DNA of 64,000 nucleotides from positions 32,327,504 through 32,391,503 of the forward strand of contig JARYHS010013630.1 of assembly GCA_031002005.1 (NCBI GenBank), given 5' to 3'. The stretch is from Vandiemenella viatica. Taxonomy: Eukaryota; Arthropoda; Insecta; Orthoptera; Morabidae. Positions 24,202 through 33,503 of this stretch are shown in pieces (position 1 is the stretch's first letter; every line of letters begins with the position of its first letter). Under the pieces are notes generated by a model. The model was given only the letters and a program-made list of their open reading frames with translations, searched no databases and was not told the DNA's origin. Both the position numbers and the translations under genes were made by a program.

Positions 24202-24323
24202 GGGATTGTGCATAAACTTCATGGCTCGCTCTAGGGGGTGTGGGGGGGGGGGGGGAGGGTTGGAAAGGGGGGGGCGGGTTCACATGAGGCCAAAATGAAG
24301 CTACGTGTTTTATGAACACTCCC
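24202..24323 (-). mobile_element. Internally deleted family A MITE, TSD TTG
   Basis: Both termini (GGGATTGTGCATAAACTTC and TTTATGAACACTCCC) and the TTG duplication (24199-24201, 24324-24326) are present. Only 122 bp remains; the AT-rich core seen in other copies is absent. Because the TSD is intact, the deletion probably predates or accompanied a clean insertion. Confidence 0.8.
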
Positions 24324-24326
24324 TTG

Positions 24327-24696
24327 ACACTAATGGGAACAATGCACTGTGCCGATCACATATAGAGATCTTGCTTCGATATGACGGTCACAAATACTTA
24401 CATATGTTAGTCGGAGGCACTATTGCAAATACACACACCAAAACTTTGTGACGATGTTTTATATCGAATCTATCCGTCAGGTTCCATTACAGCTCGAATG
24501 TTCATTTCCTTTTCGTCATAACAGCTATCCGCAAATTCTCCACCCCCCTCCCCTCTCTCTCAGCATCTCCTTAGTCACTGTCCTAAAAGAAACAAATTTT
24601 AACAATAAATAATAATATAGTCTCTTGTTTCTAAAACTGCAATCATGGCCCCCCTTCATAATCAGTTATTTCCTTTCTGGGATTTTTTTCTATCGT
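24327..24696. other. Nothing recognised
   Basis: Mixed sequence with a CT-rich patch near 24540-24560. Confidence 0.3.
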
Positions 24697-25590
24697 CTCT
24701 GGGATAGTTGTCCAGAAACAACACGAAGAAGCAGAAAATAATGACAACAGAGGACAGTTAATGAAACTATGTGAACAATTTGATTTAAAAATTATTAATA
24801 CATTTTTCAAACATAAAGAGATTCACAAATATGCCTGACAACAGAATACTAGAGAACTTCGATCTATAATAGATTACATTATCATTAGAAAAACAAGAAA
24901 TTGTAAGGCAAGTGATGTGAAATCATATAGAGCAGCCCAGTGTGGATCACTATCTTGTAAAATTGAAATGTTTCTGGCCTTGCAAAACCCTAAGGAGTAA
25001 CAACAATACTACAGTAATAAATCACATAGAGAAGGATCAAAATAGGTTATAACAATAATAGCCTACAAAATGAAAGTATAAGAACTTTATTTGTTAGAAT
25101 AGGAAGTATATTGGTTAAATCATTTAATGGAAGTACTAAAGAAATATGAGTACATAAAATTTAACATGAAAAAAATAGCAGCAGAGGTGTTGGTCATAAA
25201 GGAAAAGAAACACATACATAAAGCAGACAGGGGTCAGAGAAAATAGAGCTAGCAGTAAAAGAAAGAAAAAAAAAGGAATGTTTCAATCATTGGTTGAGTA
25301 ATAAGTCAGAAGAAACAAGTACTATATACAAGGTAAAGAGGAATGAAGCGCTTAGGAAAATAAGGATAGCAAGAAATGAAATATGGGAAAGAACATGTAC
25401 AAATGTTAATTGTAATTTGGGGTTTGAGAGTAAAAGGACTCCGACAAGGAACAAAAACTAAAAGTAATCTCCGGTTGATAAAACCAAGGGAATTGGAAGA
25501 ATATTTTCAAAAATTATTGAATGAGGATAGAGGAGAATACATAGAAGAAGCAGAATTAGGAAATGAAAATGAGCAGGAAGGTGATGATTA
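24697..25590 (+). pseudogene. LINE endonuclease-linker fragment
   Basis: The plus strand encodes NDNRGQLMKLCEQFDLKIIN and then TRELRSIIDYIIIRKTRNCK. This is a clear LINE endonuclease segment ('N.NG..L..FC...L.I.NT.F', 'RSIIDYI'). It runs on through a charged linker to EYFQKLLNEDRGEYIEEAEL (frame 25376-25591). Stops and frameshifts occur throughout. It resembles the endonuclease region expected upstream of the split LINE at 22480 but lies in the opposite orientation. The fragment ends abruptly where the jockey-like LINE begins. Confidence 0.8.
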
Positions 25591-25629
25591 ATACAAAATA
25601 ATAGCAGGACTGCAATTGATAATTTTTTT

Positions 25630-27113
25630 ATGGATATTTCTCAGTGCAGTAATTACAGCATACATCCAGTAATAAATGGTATCTCAGATCATGATGCCCA
25701 GCTATTATGTATCGAGTCCAGGAACACTGTTAAACAGATAAAGAAAAGCTGGGTTTATAGAAGAAATATTAGTGAAAATAATATAAAACACTTCATAGAT
25801 ACCTTAAACAATGAAAACTGGTTAGAAGTATATAATGCGCAGGGTGTTAATGCGAAATTTGATTCCTTTCTGAATATATTTCTAACACTTTTTGAAGGTA
25901 GTTTCAAAAAAAGGAAAATTCTCAGAAATAAATAAACTCATTAAACAATTAAAACCTAAAAATTCTTCCAGCTATGACAATATTTCAAGTAAATTACTGA
26001 AAAGATGTTCAGACTGTATCAGTCATGTACTTGCTCACATTTGTAATGAATCCTTAATACAAGGTGTTTTTCCCGATAGGCTAAAATATGCTGTTGTAAA
26101 ACCATTATTTAAAAAAGGAGAAGTAACATGTGTAGACAACTATCGTCCCATTTCATTACTTTCAACATTCTCAAAGGTTTTTGAAAAAGTCATGTATAGA
26201 AGAGTAATAAAACATGTTACACACTATAATATCCTAACTAATTCACAATTTGGGTTCAAAAAAGGATCATCCATAGAAATGGCTATATATTCATTTTTAA
26301 ATAACACATTTGAGGAACTGAATAATAAAATGAATCCTGTAGGAATATTTTGTGATCTTGCAAAAGCATTTGACTGTGTAAATCATGAATTACTTTTGAA
26401 AAAAATGGAATACTATGGTATTTTTGGGACCGCAGGTAAATGGTTTAAATCATACATTGAAAGCCGAATGCAAAAAGTTTCAATTTTTGATTCTAAAATA
26501 AGTAAAGATGCTTCATCAGACTGGGAGAAAATAAAACATGGAATTCCACAAGGCTCTGTCTTAGGTCCCCTCCTCTTTCTGTTATACATCAATGACCTTC
26601 CTGGAAATTTATCCGACAAAGTTAAGAGTGTTTTATTTGCAGATGACACTAACCTGACTGTGCGTAAAACACCAAACAGTACTATAGAATTTAATGTAAA
26701 TGAAGTACTTAGAGTAGTAGCAAATTGGTTTAAGGCAAATTCATTAAAATTAAATATTGAAAAAACACATTATATTAGGTTTAAAACAAAAAACTATGCA
26801 CAGCCAGATATATGTATAAACTATAAAAACAACACAATCTTAGAAACAGAGAGTATAAAATTTCTTGGTATTAAAATAGATCAGAAACTCTGTTGGCATG
26901 ATCATATCACTACACTACCTGGCAAAGTTAAGTAGTGCCACCTTTGCAATACGAACACTTTCTCTAACAGCAGATCTAGAATTAATGAAACAGGTGTACT
27001 ACTCATATTTTCATTCAGTAATGTCATATGGCATAATTTTTTGGGGTAACTCTTCACAAAGTAAAAAAGTTTTCATAGCACAGAAAAGAGCTATTAGGTT
27101 CTGTGTAGGGTAA
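25630..27113 (+). pseudogene. Jockey-like endonuclease remnant and reverse transcriptase
   Basis: The first frame ends in the LTLFEGSF block that closes the endonuclease. The 347-codon frame 25892-26935 then starts abruptly in KLIKQLKPKNSSSYDNISSK, the RT fingers. RT blocks follow in order: YRPISLLSTFSKVFEKVMYR, QFGFKKGSS, GIFCDLAKAFDCVNH (first catalytic Asp), HGIPQGSVLGPLLFLLYIND, and LFADDTNLTV (catalytic DD pair). This frame stops after LCWHDHITTL. The next frame continues with thumb sequence (SYFHSVMSYGIIFWGNSS) to 27113. All RT catalytic residues are present, but frameshifts and the missing linker make it inactive. Confidence 0.88.
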
Positions 27114-27181
27114 AACCAAGAACTTCTTGCAGACAACTCTTTAAGAAACTCAATATTCTTACAATGTATTCTCAGTATATA

Positions 27182-28719
27182 CAGGGCGTTCGCCGGGAAA
27201 CGCAACCCACTGTTAGCGCTACAAGGAAGAAACTGCTCCCGGCGAGCGAGCGATCAGCTTCCGGCATTGTTCGACCGTCGGCCGCGGACTATTTCACAAT
27301 AATTACGCTTCATAAACTTGTATGTGCTAAGCATTTAAATGTGTCGTAATTCATTAGCTTACCTTATAAAAGATGCTGGAAGTGTTGACCCTCTTGTGTA
27401 ATGCACATTTCACATCTTATGAACATATTTCGAGACACACGCTGGATTTCACCTTTGTCAATGGACATTATTACTTGATAGATTTTTTCCTCAAGTTCTT
27501 CCAATGTGTGAGGATTTCCTTCGTACACCTTACCCTTAAGTTTACCCCAAAGGTAGAAGTCACAAGGGTTTAAATCCGGTGATCTGGCGGGCCACAACCC
27601 ACGGCTGATTACACGATCATAAAACACTTCGTCAAGTGCAGCAAGCGAATTTCTAGCGGTGTGAGCTGTCGCCCCATCCTGTTGAAAATAGCCGTACAAT
27701 TTTTCTTCTTCAGTAAGTTTCTCGAAAAACGGTTTCACAATATTTTCGATATATCTTGCGGAAGTAAGAGTTTCACGGAAGAAAATTGGACCTATGATTC
27801 TCGAAGCACTAATCGCACACCAAACACCCACTTTTAAGTCATGCAATGGCAGTTGGAGTAGAGTATTTGGTTTTTCTGAACTCCAGTGTCGACTGTTTTG
27901 AGCGTTAATATAACCACTCAGATGAAACCAGGCCTCATCAGAGAAAAACGTCAGTTGCGGATCAACAGTGCCATCGTGGACACCCTGCAGGTACCAGTTG
28001 CAAAATCTAATCCTAGGCCCCTGGTCTATTTCTGTAATTTTATGCACCACAATTGTTTTGTAAGGCTTTAAGTGAACTAGCTTTGTTACTTTCCAAGCTG
28101 ACGTCTTAGATACGCCTGCCTGCTGCCCTAACTGACTTAATGATTTTTTGGGTGACTGTTCTAGTCGAAAAGCGATATCGTCAATTTTCTCCTCTGTGAG
28201 AATACGGTTGACCGACAGTCTCTTTTTGTTAAAAAATGAACCCGTTTCTCTTACTTTTTTAACCAGACGCAGAATTGTTGATTTAGCTGGCAGTAAAGCG
28301 CCAGGATATTCGCGACGAAATTTACTGCGACACTTTTTAAACGACTTCTTCTTCACATATGTATCGTAGAGAAATATTCTTTGTTGCAAACTGTAACGTA
28401 CCATAATTTTACTCACACTCAAACACGGTACAGATTAGTAAGAGTATGAAGCCCTAAACCAGCCAAACCGCAAAGAAACGTTTATTCACAACACTGATTA
28501 ATAAGAGACTGAAGTCACAAACTAGCTACAATGCAAAGAAACCGTTCTTAACCATGTAAGGGTCCCATTATACTGTGCCACTGCACTGTTGGGGCAGCGG
28601 AGGTGTTAAACAGTGCGGTGATTCACGGTATCGTGTGGCGGGAACCGCTGGCCCCGCTGACCGAGCAAGTTGCCGACGGCAACAGACTGGGAGGGTTGCG
28701 TTTCCCGGCGAACGCCCTG
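27182..28719 (-). mobile_element. Tc1/mariner-superfamily transposon, apparently intact
   Basis: Both ends carry a perfect 27-bp terminal inverted repeat beginning CAGGGCGTTCGCCGGGAAAC. Flanking TA dinucleotides lie at 27180-27181 and 28720-28721 (TATA on both sides is also compatible). The 1538-bp element encloses a single uninterrupted transposase on the minus strand. It lies inside the jockey-like LINE, whose coding reads on either side. Perfect repeats and an open gene indicate a very recent insertion. Confidence 0.95.
27364..28422 (-). CDS. Tc1/mariner-type transposase, intact 352 aa
   Basis: Cut-and-paste transposase expected to bind the 27-bp inverted repeats and integrate at TA. The N-terminal half (about residues 1-120) holds two helix-turn-helix-like segments, including AKSTILRLVKKVRETGS and SLSQLGQQAGVSKTSAWKVT. 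The catalytic DDE/D domain shows TFFSDEAWFHLSGYINAQN with the first Asp, YFQQDGATAHTARN with the second, and WPARSPDLNPCDFYLWGKL with the third. If the last Asp is the one in CDFYLW, 38 residues separate it from the second. The Met start (MSVSKIMVRYSLQQ) lies about 300 bp inside the right end, and an in-frame Met follows at residue 7. Length is ordinary for the superfamily. No stop or frameshift, so activity is plausible. The exact family is not determined. Confidence 0.93.
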   Translation of the reverse strand: MSVSKIMVRYSLQQRIFLYDTYVKKKSFKKCRSKFRREYPGALLPAKSTILRLVKKVRETGSFFNKKRLSVNRILTEEKIDDIAFRLEQSPKKSLSQLGQQAGVSKTSAWKVTKLVHLKPYKTIVVHKITEIDQGPRIRFCNWYLQGVHDGTVDPQLTFFSDEAWFHLSGYINAQNSRHWSSEKPNTLLQLPLHDLKVGVWCAISASRIIGPIFFRETLTSARYIENIVKPFFEKLTEEEKLYGYFQQDGATAHTARNSLAALDEVFYDRVISRGLWPARSPDLNPCDFYLWGKLKGKVYEGNPHTLEELEEKIYQVIMSIDKGEIQRVSRNMFIRCEMCITQEGQHFQHLL

Positions 28720-28721
28720 TA

Positions 28722-29005
28722 TATTCTCTCATGAGCTTTGTCATAGAAAATTTTAACCTGTTTACACCTAATTCACAGGTACACAGTTTCAATACAAGAA
28801 ACAGAAATAACTTGCATAAAACACAAACATCTCTGTCATTAGTACAAAGAGGAGTTAATTATTCTGGGATACATCTGTTTAATAAACTACCTAATCGTAT
28901 AAAACAGCTTTCAGATAATAAAGATGTATTCAAACAAAAACTTAGAGATTATCTTATTGGCAACTCCTTCTACTCCATTCAAGAATTTGAAGAAAATAAT
29001 TAATT
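28722..29005 (+). pseudogene. Jockey-like LINE C-terminal tail
   Basis: Coding resumes after the mariner with HSFNTRNRNNLHKTQTSLS, GVNYSGIHLFNKLPNRIK and FKQKLRDYLI, the conserved C-terminus of jockey/CR1-like polyproteins. It ends at a stop after FEENN at about 29003, followed by about 200 bp of 3' UTR. The Met-initiated frame that begins within the mariner at 28575 is a chance fusion. Confidence 0.85.
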
Positions 29006-29194
29006 GTACTCATTATGACGTTTGCAAAACTCAGTTGCAAAAATGTATGTTTATTATTATTTCTTGTATTTGTAAAATATGTATATATACAGTATATATA
29101 TTTACTATGATATGACTCATATTATGTGTATATGTATCAACAATGACATGTTTCACATCCCAGAGGTATTTCCTCAGCAGGGATCCATGGAACA

Positions 29195-29221
29195 AGATTG
29201 ATAAATAAATAAATAAATAAA
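29195..29221. repeat. AATA microsatellite tail
   Basis: About five AATA units at the LINE 3' end, directly abutting the hAT-N1 copy. Confidence 0.85.
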
Positions 29222-30533
29222 TAAGGATTGCAATCCCGTAGTGATTTCAATCCCGCGGGATTTGCGCCAATCCCGCGGGATCAGTGCGGGATTCGCGCAA
29301 ACAGTTTTTTAACGCATATATTTAAAACATAGTTACTTAAAACGTTAATGAATTAAATAATAATTAAATTAATAAATAATTTTTAATGATAAAAATTAAC
29401 AGTTAAGAATATTTTGATTTGCAAAATGACATTAAAACTTATTAGCGTGCCTTGAGTGTATTTCGAGGTTTTACATTTTTGTTTTTTAATCTAAACCAAT
29501 TTTTAAATAAATAATAAAAATGGAAAATATTGGTCTTAGGTCATATTATGTACCTTACAATACATCACATATGTTTAAAAATATGGTTTGCTTAATGGCC
29601 AAGTTACCAAAGTTTTTTTTTTTTTAATTATAAATAAACGTTCCATAACACCGAGAAAAGCATTCCATTTCACAAAGTGAAGTGAATATACTCTGTAAAG
29701 TGTAGACTTGGCTCGATTAAAATTTCATAACTTTCTGTCACTGCCTTGGCATTTTTTTTTTTTTTTTTTGCGTGATTCATTATTATATCTCCTGATTCCT
29801 TTATTGATATTACAGTTGATTCAATGGAGACTTTCCCGGCGAATGATTGCAGTGAAGTCCTCATAGGTTGTATCTCCGGATTTCATTGCAAACACACGAA
29901 ATTACACACGTGAGGAATTCGTCGATCCACCCGTGAAAATTTTATTACAACTTTTTTTACCAGTTGAAATAATAACAAGGAGAAGAGGGATTAATCGAAA
30001 GCCTGAGCGGCACATGTAAGCAGGTGGCTTTCGTCAAAGAAACTCATTGAGGCAGCGGCCAAAACAACAATAAGTCAAAGGATATAAATTTCCTTTTGAT
30101 AGCTTTTAAATAAATAGGTACGCGATCGTTAAAATTACGATAACATTAGTTTCATATCAACGAATAATCAAATTTTCAGCCGCAAATTGTCACAATTACT
30201 TTATCTGCAAATACAGAAAATGGGAATAATGAAACCGTGAATAAAAAGCTGTAACCGTGTCGTTCAGATAACGTGTGGGACACTTAAAAAATAATTATAT
30301 AGTTAGAAAATACGCACCATAACTCAAATTACAGAAGTGTGTACTCGAAACAAACGTAAGTTTTGATGAATACGTAAAAGTGTATTTATTTACTTACGAA
30401 TGACGAAGGTTGACAAAAACAAACGCTTGTTCACATGAGTCAAATGCCAACTGGAAGGGTACAGGCAAACAGTGCAAAATATCCGACAGAGACCAAGTGG
30501 GGCAGCGAATCACGCAGACTGACACGCGTTTCC
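29222..30533 (-). mobile_element. hAT-N1 second copy, truncated
   Basis: Starts TAAGGATTGCAATCCC and follows the reverse complement of the 11601-13168 element with scattered differences. It breaks off at ACGCGTTTCC (about 30533), roughly 90 bp before the expected opposite terminus. The break coincides with the outer edge of the left arm of the inverted duplication. No TSD can be tested because the end is missing. Confidence 0.9.
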
Positions 30534-32111
30534 ACCAAACCGTGTTCACGTCCTCCGAAGGACAAGTTTTCCTCTAACGTCACGCCTATTGCAACGAACT
30601 CTCAGCGATGGAAATAACAACATGAAACGTTGTTGGCCCTTTCCAGAATGAAACACACACTCCCTCCATTCCAAGTATTTGAATTTCTTTTTGGCATGGT
30701 ATTCCAGTGAAAGTGCTGCCCTGATGAAATGTTCTACACACCAATAACCGATGAAATGTGATACAATATTTTGTTTTTATTAGGTTTGTATCAGTCCATG
30801 AATGACACATTAAATAAGTGAATTCACAGCTGCGAATATTTGACCTCGTTCATTCGTACACAGGCTGGCGTTGGTTTGGCGAGACAGTGGAGCAGGGGAA
30901 GGGGCGTCCATTAATTACGTGAGGTGTTTTTCCGGAATTCCGGACCCCCCCTTTTTCTGGTGAGACTTCGTGAGATCTGATCGGACCCCTCCCCCCTCTA
31001 AAATGACGTGAGATTTTAACGGAGACACCCCCCCCCCACCCTACTAATCGACCTCGTAACTTTTTGAGACTTATTTTTAGGTCTCATGCTTCCAAGGGTG
31101 GTTATACCCCCATCCTATGGTCGGTTTTTGGACCAAATAACCCCCCCCCCCATAAAGTCGACTTTCGCGTCATTTGTAGACTTTTTTTCACTCCACGTAA
31201 TTAATGGACGCCCCAGAACAATGCACCCTGGAATCTGCAGAGGGCCCAACTTGTTAAGGGGTATATTCTGTATTTCCAGAAGATCTCTGTGGAATCTCCA
31301 TTGTGAAATTGTTTCAAGTGACAGAAGTGATGTTGGAGAGGAAAGGTTAAATAAATCAGCGGCAAGGAGCAGAATTCTTTTCTGAAGAACCTTCTGTCAT
31401 GTAATAGCAACTAACCAATTGGACGCTGAGAATAATAGTGACGTGCGCACAAGTTTTGCATAACTGATGGAATGGCAGTACTGTATTATTATTATTTTTT
31501 TATTAATAGAGATTTTCCTCACTACAGAGATTTTACTCCAACATAACAATAAAAACTTGGAACACAGAACTTGACTTCATCTTCTCAAAATATTTCTTCA
31601 GATATTTCCGTCTTGTGTATCTTCCTCTTCTTGACCAAATATTTTCATTGCTGTTCGTAAATTTTGGAGCCAGGTAAACATGGGCCGTCCTCTTTTTACT
31701 CCTTCATTCAATTTCACATTATAGTACAAGTTTTGGTATCCTAGTGTCTTCCGTCCTTCTTACATGACCACACCAATCTTTTTCGTTCTATAACTTCATA
31801 TATTTCTTCATTCACTTCCATTAGCCTTATTATTTCGGTATTCCTTACCTTGAAATTCTTGCTAATCTTCTCCAGAATCCATTTCTAATGCTTTCAATTT
31901 CTTAATATGTCTTTGGTTCATTGTCCAGGTTTCTGATCCATATAAGACTATACTTTCCAGTAATGACTTAAATATAGTTCTTTTTGTTCTGTTCATTACA
32001 TTCTTGCTCCATAGAACCGAATCGAGCATCCCGATTACTTTCCAGCCATTAGTAATTCTTTTATTAATTTCCATGTTTGATTTTATCTCTCTTTCTAAAA
32101 TTGAAGCCAAA
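30532..32111 (+). repeat. Inverted duplication, left arm
   Basis: Near-identical reverse complement of 36327-37878. I checked frames and landmarks along its length and found them equal apart from a few base changes and an extra stretch of about 30 nt near 31110-31140. The arm holds apparently single-copy sequence, the family B MITE and part of a LINE fragment. Confidence 0.93.
30901..31214 (+). mobile_element. Family B MITE (left-arm copy)
   Basis: Terminal inverted repeats GGGGCGTCCATTAATTACGT and its inverse ACGTAATTAATGGACGCCCC. The interior has long C runs and TCACGT-type motifs. The termini resemble family A (GCGTCCAT...ACGTG core), suggesting related transposases. No clear TSD. Confidence 0.8.
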
Positions 32112-32165
32112 TAGCAAAAATTATTTACCTTTTTAATTTGTATTCCATAGTAGGAAGATATTGTC
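31590..32165 (-). pseudogene. LINE reverse-transcriptase C-terminal fragment (left arm)
   Basis: The minus strand encodes YYGIQIKKVNNFCYLASILE, TKRTIFKSLLESIVLYGSET and WTMNQRHIKKLKALEM, the post-catalytic thumb region of 'endonuclease-reverse transcriptase' LINEs ('YGSETWT'). After a frameshift, GHVRRTEDTRIPK and a KRGRP-like tail follow toward 31700. The 5' side stops near 32165 at a CRE/minisatellite block. It extends about 54 bp beyond the duplicated arm. Confidence 0.85.
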
Positions 32166-32192
32166 TTAGCTAGCCAGAAACCGGGAAAACCC

Positions 32193-32303
32193 GTGACGTC
32201 ACAAGATGGCCGCCCCCCGTTTGGGTGACCAAGATGGCCGCCCCCCGTTTGGGTGACCAAGATGGCCGCCCCCCGTTTGGGCGACCAAGATGGCCGCCGT
32301 TAG
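32193..32303. promoter_or_regulatory. CRE palindrome plus 28-bp minisatellite with YY1/PHO-like cores
   Basis: GTGACGTCAC at 32193-32202 contains the full CREB/ATF palindrome TGACGTCA. It abuts a tandem repeat of period 28 bp, with starts at 32203, 32231, 32259 and a partial unit at 32287. Each unit carries CAAGATGGCC, whose complement GGCCATCTTG contains the GCCAT core bound by YY1/Pleiohomeotic. Regulatory function is inferred from motifs only. Confidence 0.45.
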
Positions 32304-32639
32304 TTCCTCAACCGGCCGCTAGGGAGCAGCATCTCCCAAGGGCTTAATTTCTTTGCCGTTAGTTCATTTGGTGGCGGCTAGATGGCGTTCGGTGACAGTA
32401 TTTCCGGCGCGCTCTGCGAAATGTGTACACTGTTTCAACGACTGTTTGCTTATCCACTAAGCGTGACGAAATATGTACCGCGCGGTTATTCCTAGCGTCC
32501 TGTTAAGCAAGCACTGAACATCTTGGCTACTATCGACACACAGTAAAATATTTTCTTCTGTTCTGTGTCGTGAAAAATACTTAAGCGTGAACCATTGCGA
32601 TTTTTTTTACTAAAGTCCACATCAACGGATATTACGTGA
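32304..32639. other. Unique sequence, nothing recognised
   Basis: CpG-containing sequence after the minisatellite, with no frame or repeat identified. Confidence 0.3.
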
Positions 32640-32760
32640 ACAGACATCGGCAGTGTTGGGGCTAGGGTGCCGAAGGTCGCCGGTTCGAGTCCGGCCGCGG
32701 TGTTTAAGTGTTTTGTGAAAAAGCCGTAAAGTTACGTAATTTCCACGCCTAAAAAAATAA
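32640..32760 (+). mobile_element. SINE2 head, plus copy
   Basis: GGCAGTGTTGGGGCTAGGG followed by B box GGTTCGAGTCC and CGGTGTTTAAGTG, as in the 43875 copy. Body truncated or diverged. Confidence 0.55.
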
Positions 32761-32874
32761 GTCGAAAAGCATAAATGTTTCTTTTTAACGTTCGATATGG
32801 GAAAAAAACCGTCATAAACTCCAGATATAAAACCGAGGAAGAATTCTATGTGTACCTGTTTTCATGAAATTATT

Positions 32875-33066
32875 TAGCGTTCTGGCCTTGCATTCGAGAG
32901 GATGGCGGTTCCGGGCATCCAGTTTTGGGTTTTCCATGGTTTCCCCCAGGTGAATGCCGGGATGCTTCCTTCAAAAGGCCATGGCCGAATTCCTTCCCAT
33001 TCCTTGCCCCCCATCCTTTCCCGTCTCTAAAGACCACGCTGTTAGAGAGACGTTAAAAAAAAAAAA
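32875..33066 (+). mobile_element. SINE1, head truncated (duplication unit 1)
   Basis: Begins at GCGTTCTGGCCTTGCATTCG inside the tRNA-like head, lacks the A box, and retains the body and an A-rich tail. Confidence 0.85.
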
Positions 33067-33294
33067 TGGACCCATTGGTTTAAGTAGACAATGGACGATT
33101 AGTTCATCCATTAATCGGGAAATCGAGTATGATGGTCACGAATCCACTTCCTCTCAGATGTATACTGTTTGATACAGATGTCAAGCTAGCTAAAGAAGTG
33201 GGTGATAAATTTTTCCTTTTAACGTTCGATATGAAAAAAAAAACCGTCATAAACTCCAGATATAAATTCTATGTGTACCTGTTTTCATGAAATT

Positions 33295-33452
33295 ATTTAG
33301 CGTTCTTGCCTCGCATTCGGGAGGACGGAGGTTCCAGGCATCCATGGTTTCCCCAAATCACTCCAAGTGAATGCCGGGATGCTACCTTCAAAAGACCATG
33401 ACCGAATTCCTTTCCCGTCTCTAAAGACCACGTTGTTAGAGAGACGTTAAAA
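33295..33452 (+). mobile_element. SINE1, head truncated (duplication unit 2)
   Basis: Paralogue of the preceding copy with internal deletions (CCATGGTTTCCCCAAATC retained). Confidence 0.85.
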
Positions 33453-33503
33453 AGTTTAAAAAATGAAATTATTGTGATAAAGTATAGCAATACCACACAT
33501 ACG

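Larger units (their letters stand above)
25611..29221 (+). mobile_element. Jockey-like LINE, internally deleted, split by mariner
   Basis: Runs from endonuclease C-terminal coding (HPVINGISDHDAQLLCIE, frame 25630-25935) through RT (frame 25892-26935 and onward). It is interrupted by the mariner element at 27180-28721 and resumes to a C-terminal tail and 3' UTR. The 3' end is GATCCATGGAACAAGATTGA followed by an AATA microsatellite, the usual LINE 3' signature. Coding for the region between endonuclease and RT fingers is missing. Jockey superfamily is my best guess from the RT motifs. Confidence 0.85.
32782..33455. repeat. Tandem segmental duplication, period about 434 bp
   Basis: TTTTAACGTTCGATATG at 32783 recurs at 33217. 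The following sequence (CCGTCATAAACTCCAGATAT, GTACCTGTTTTCATGAAATT) and an embedded SINE1 also recur. The second unit is shorter. Both SINE copies start at the same truncated base after AATTATTTAGCG, so the SINE was duplicated with its flank rather than inserted twice. Confidence 0.88.

Noticed and set aside
28575..28790. Frame joining mariner right-end sequence to LINE coding
   Set aside because: Chance fusion across the transposon boundary; only the part after 28722 is LINE-derived.
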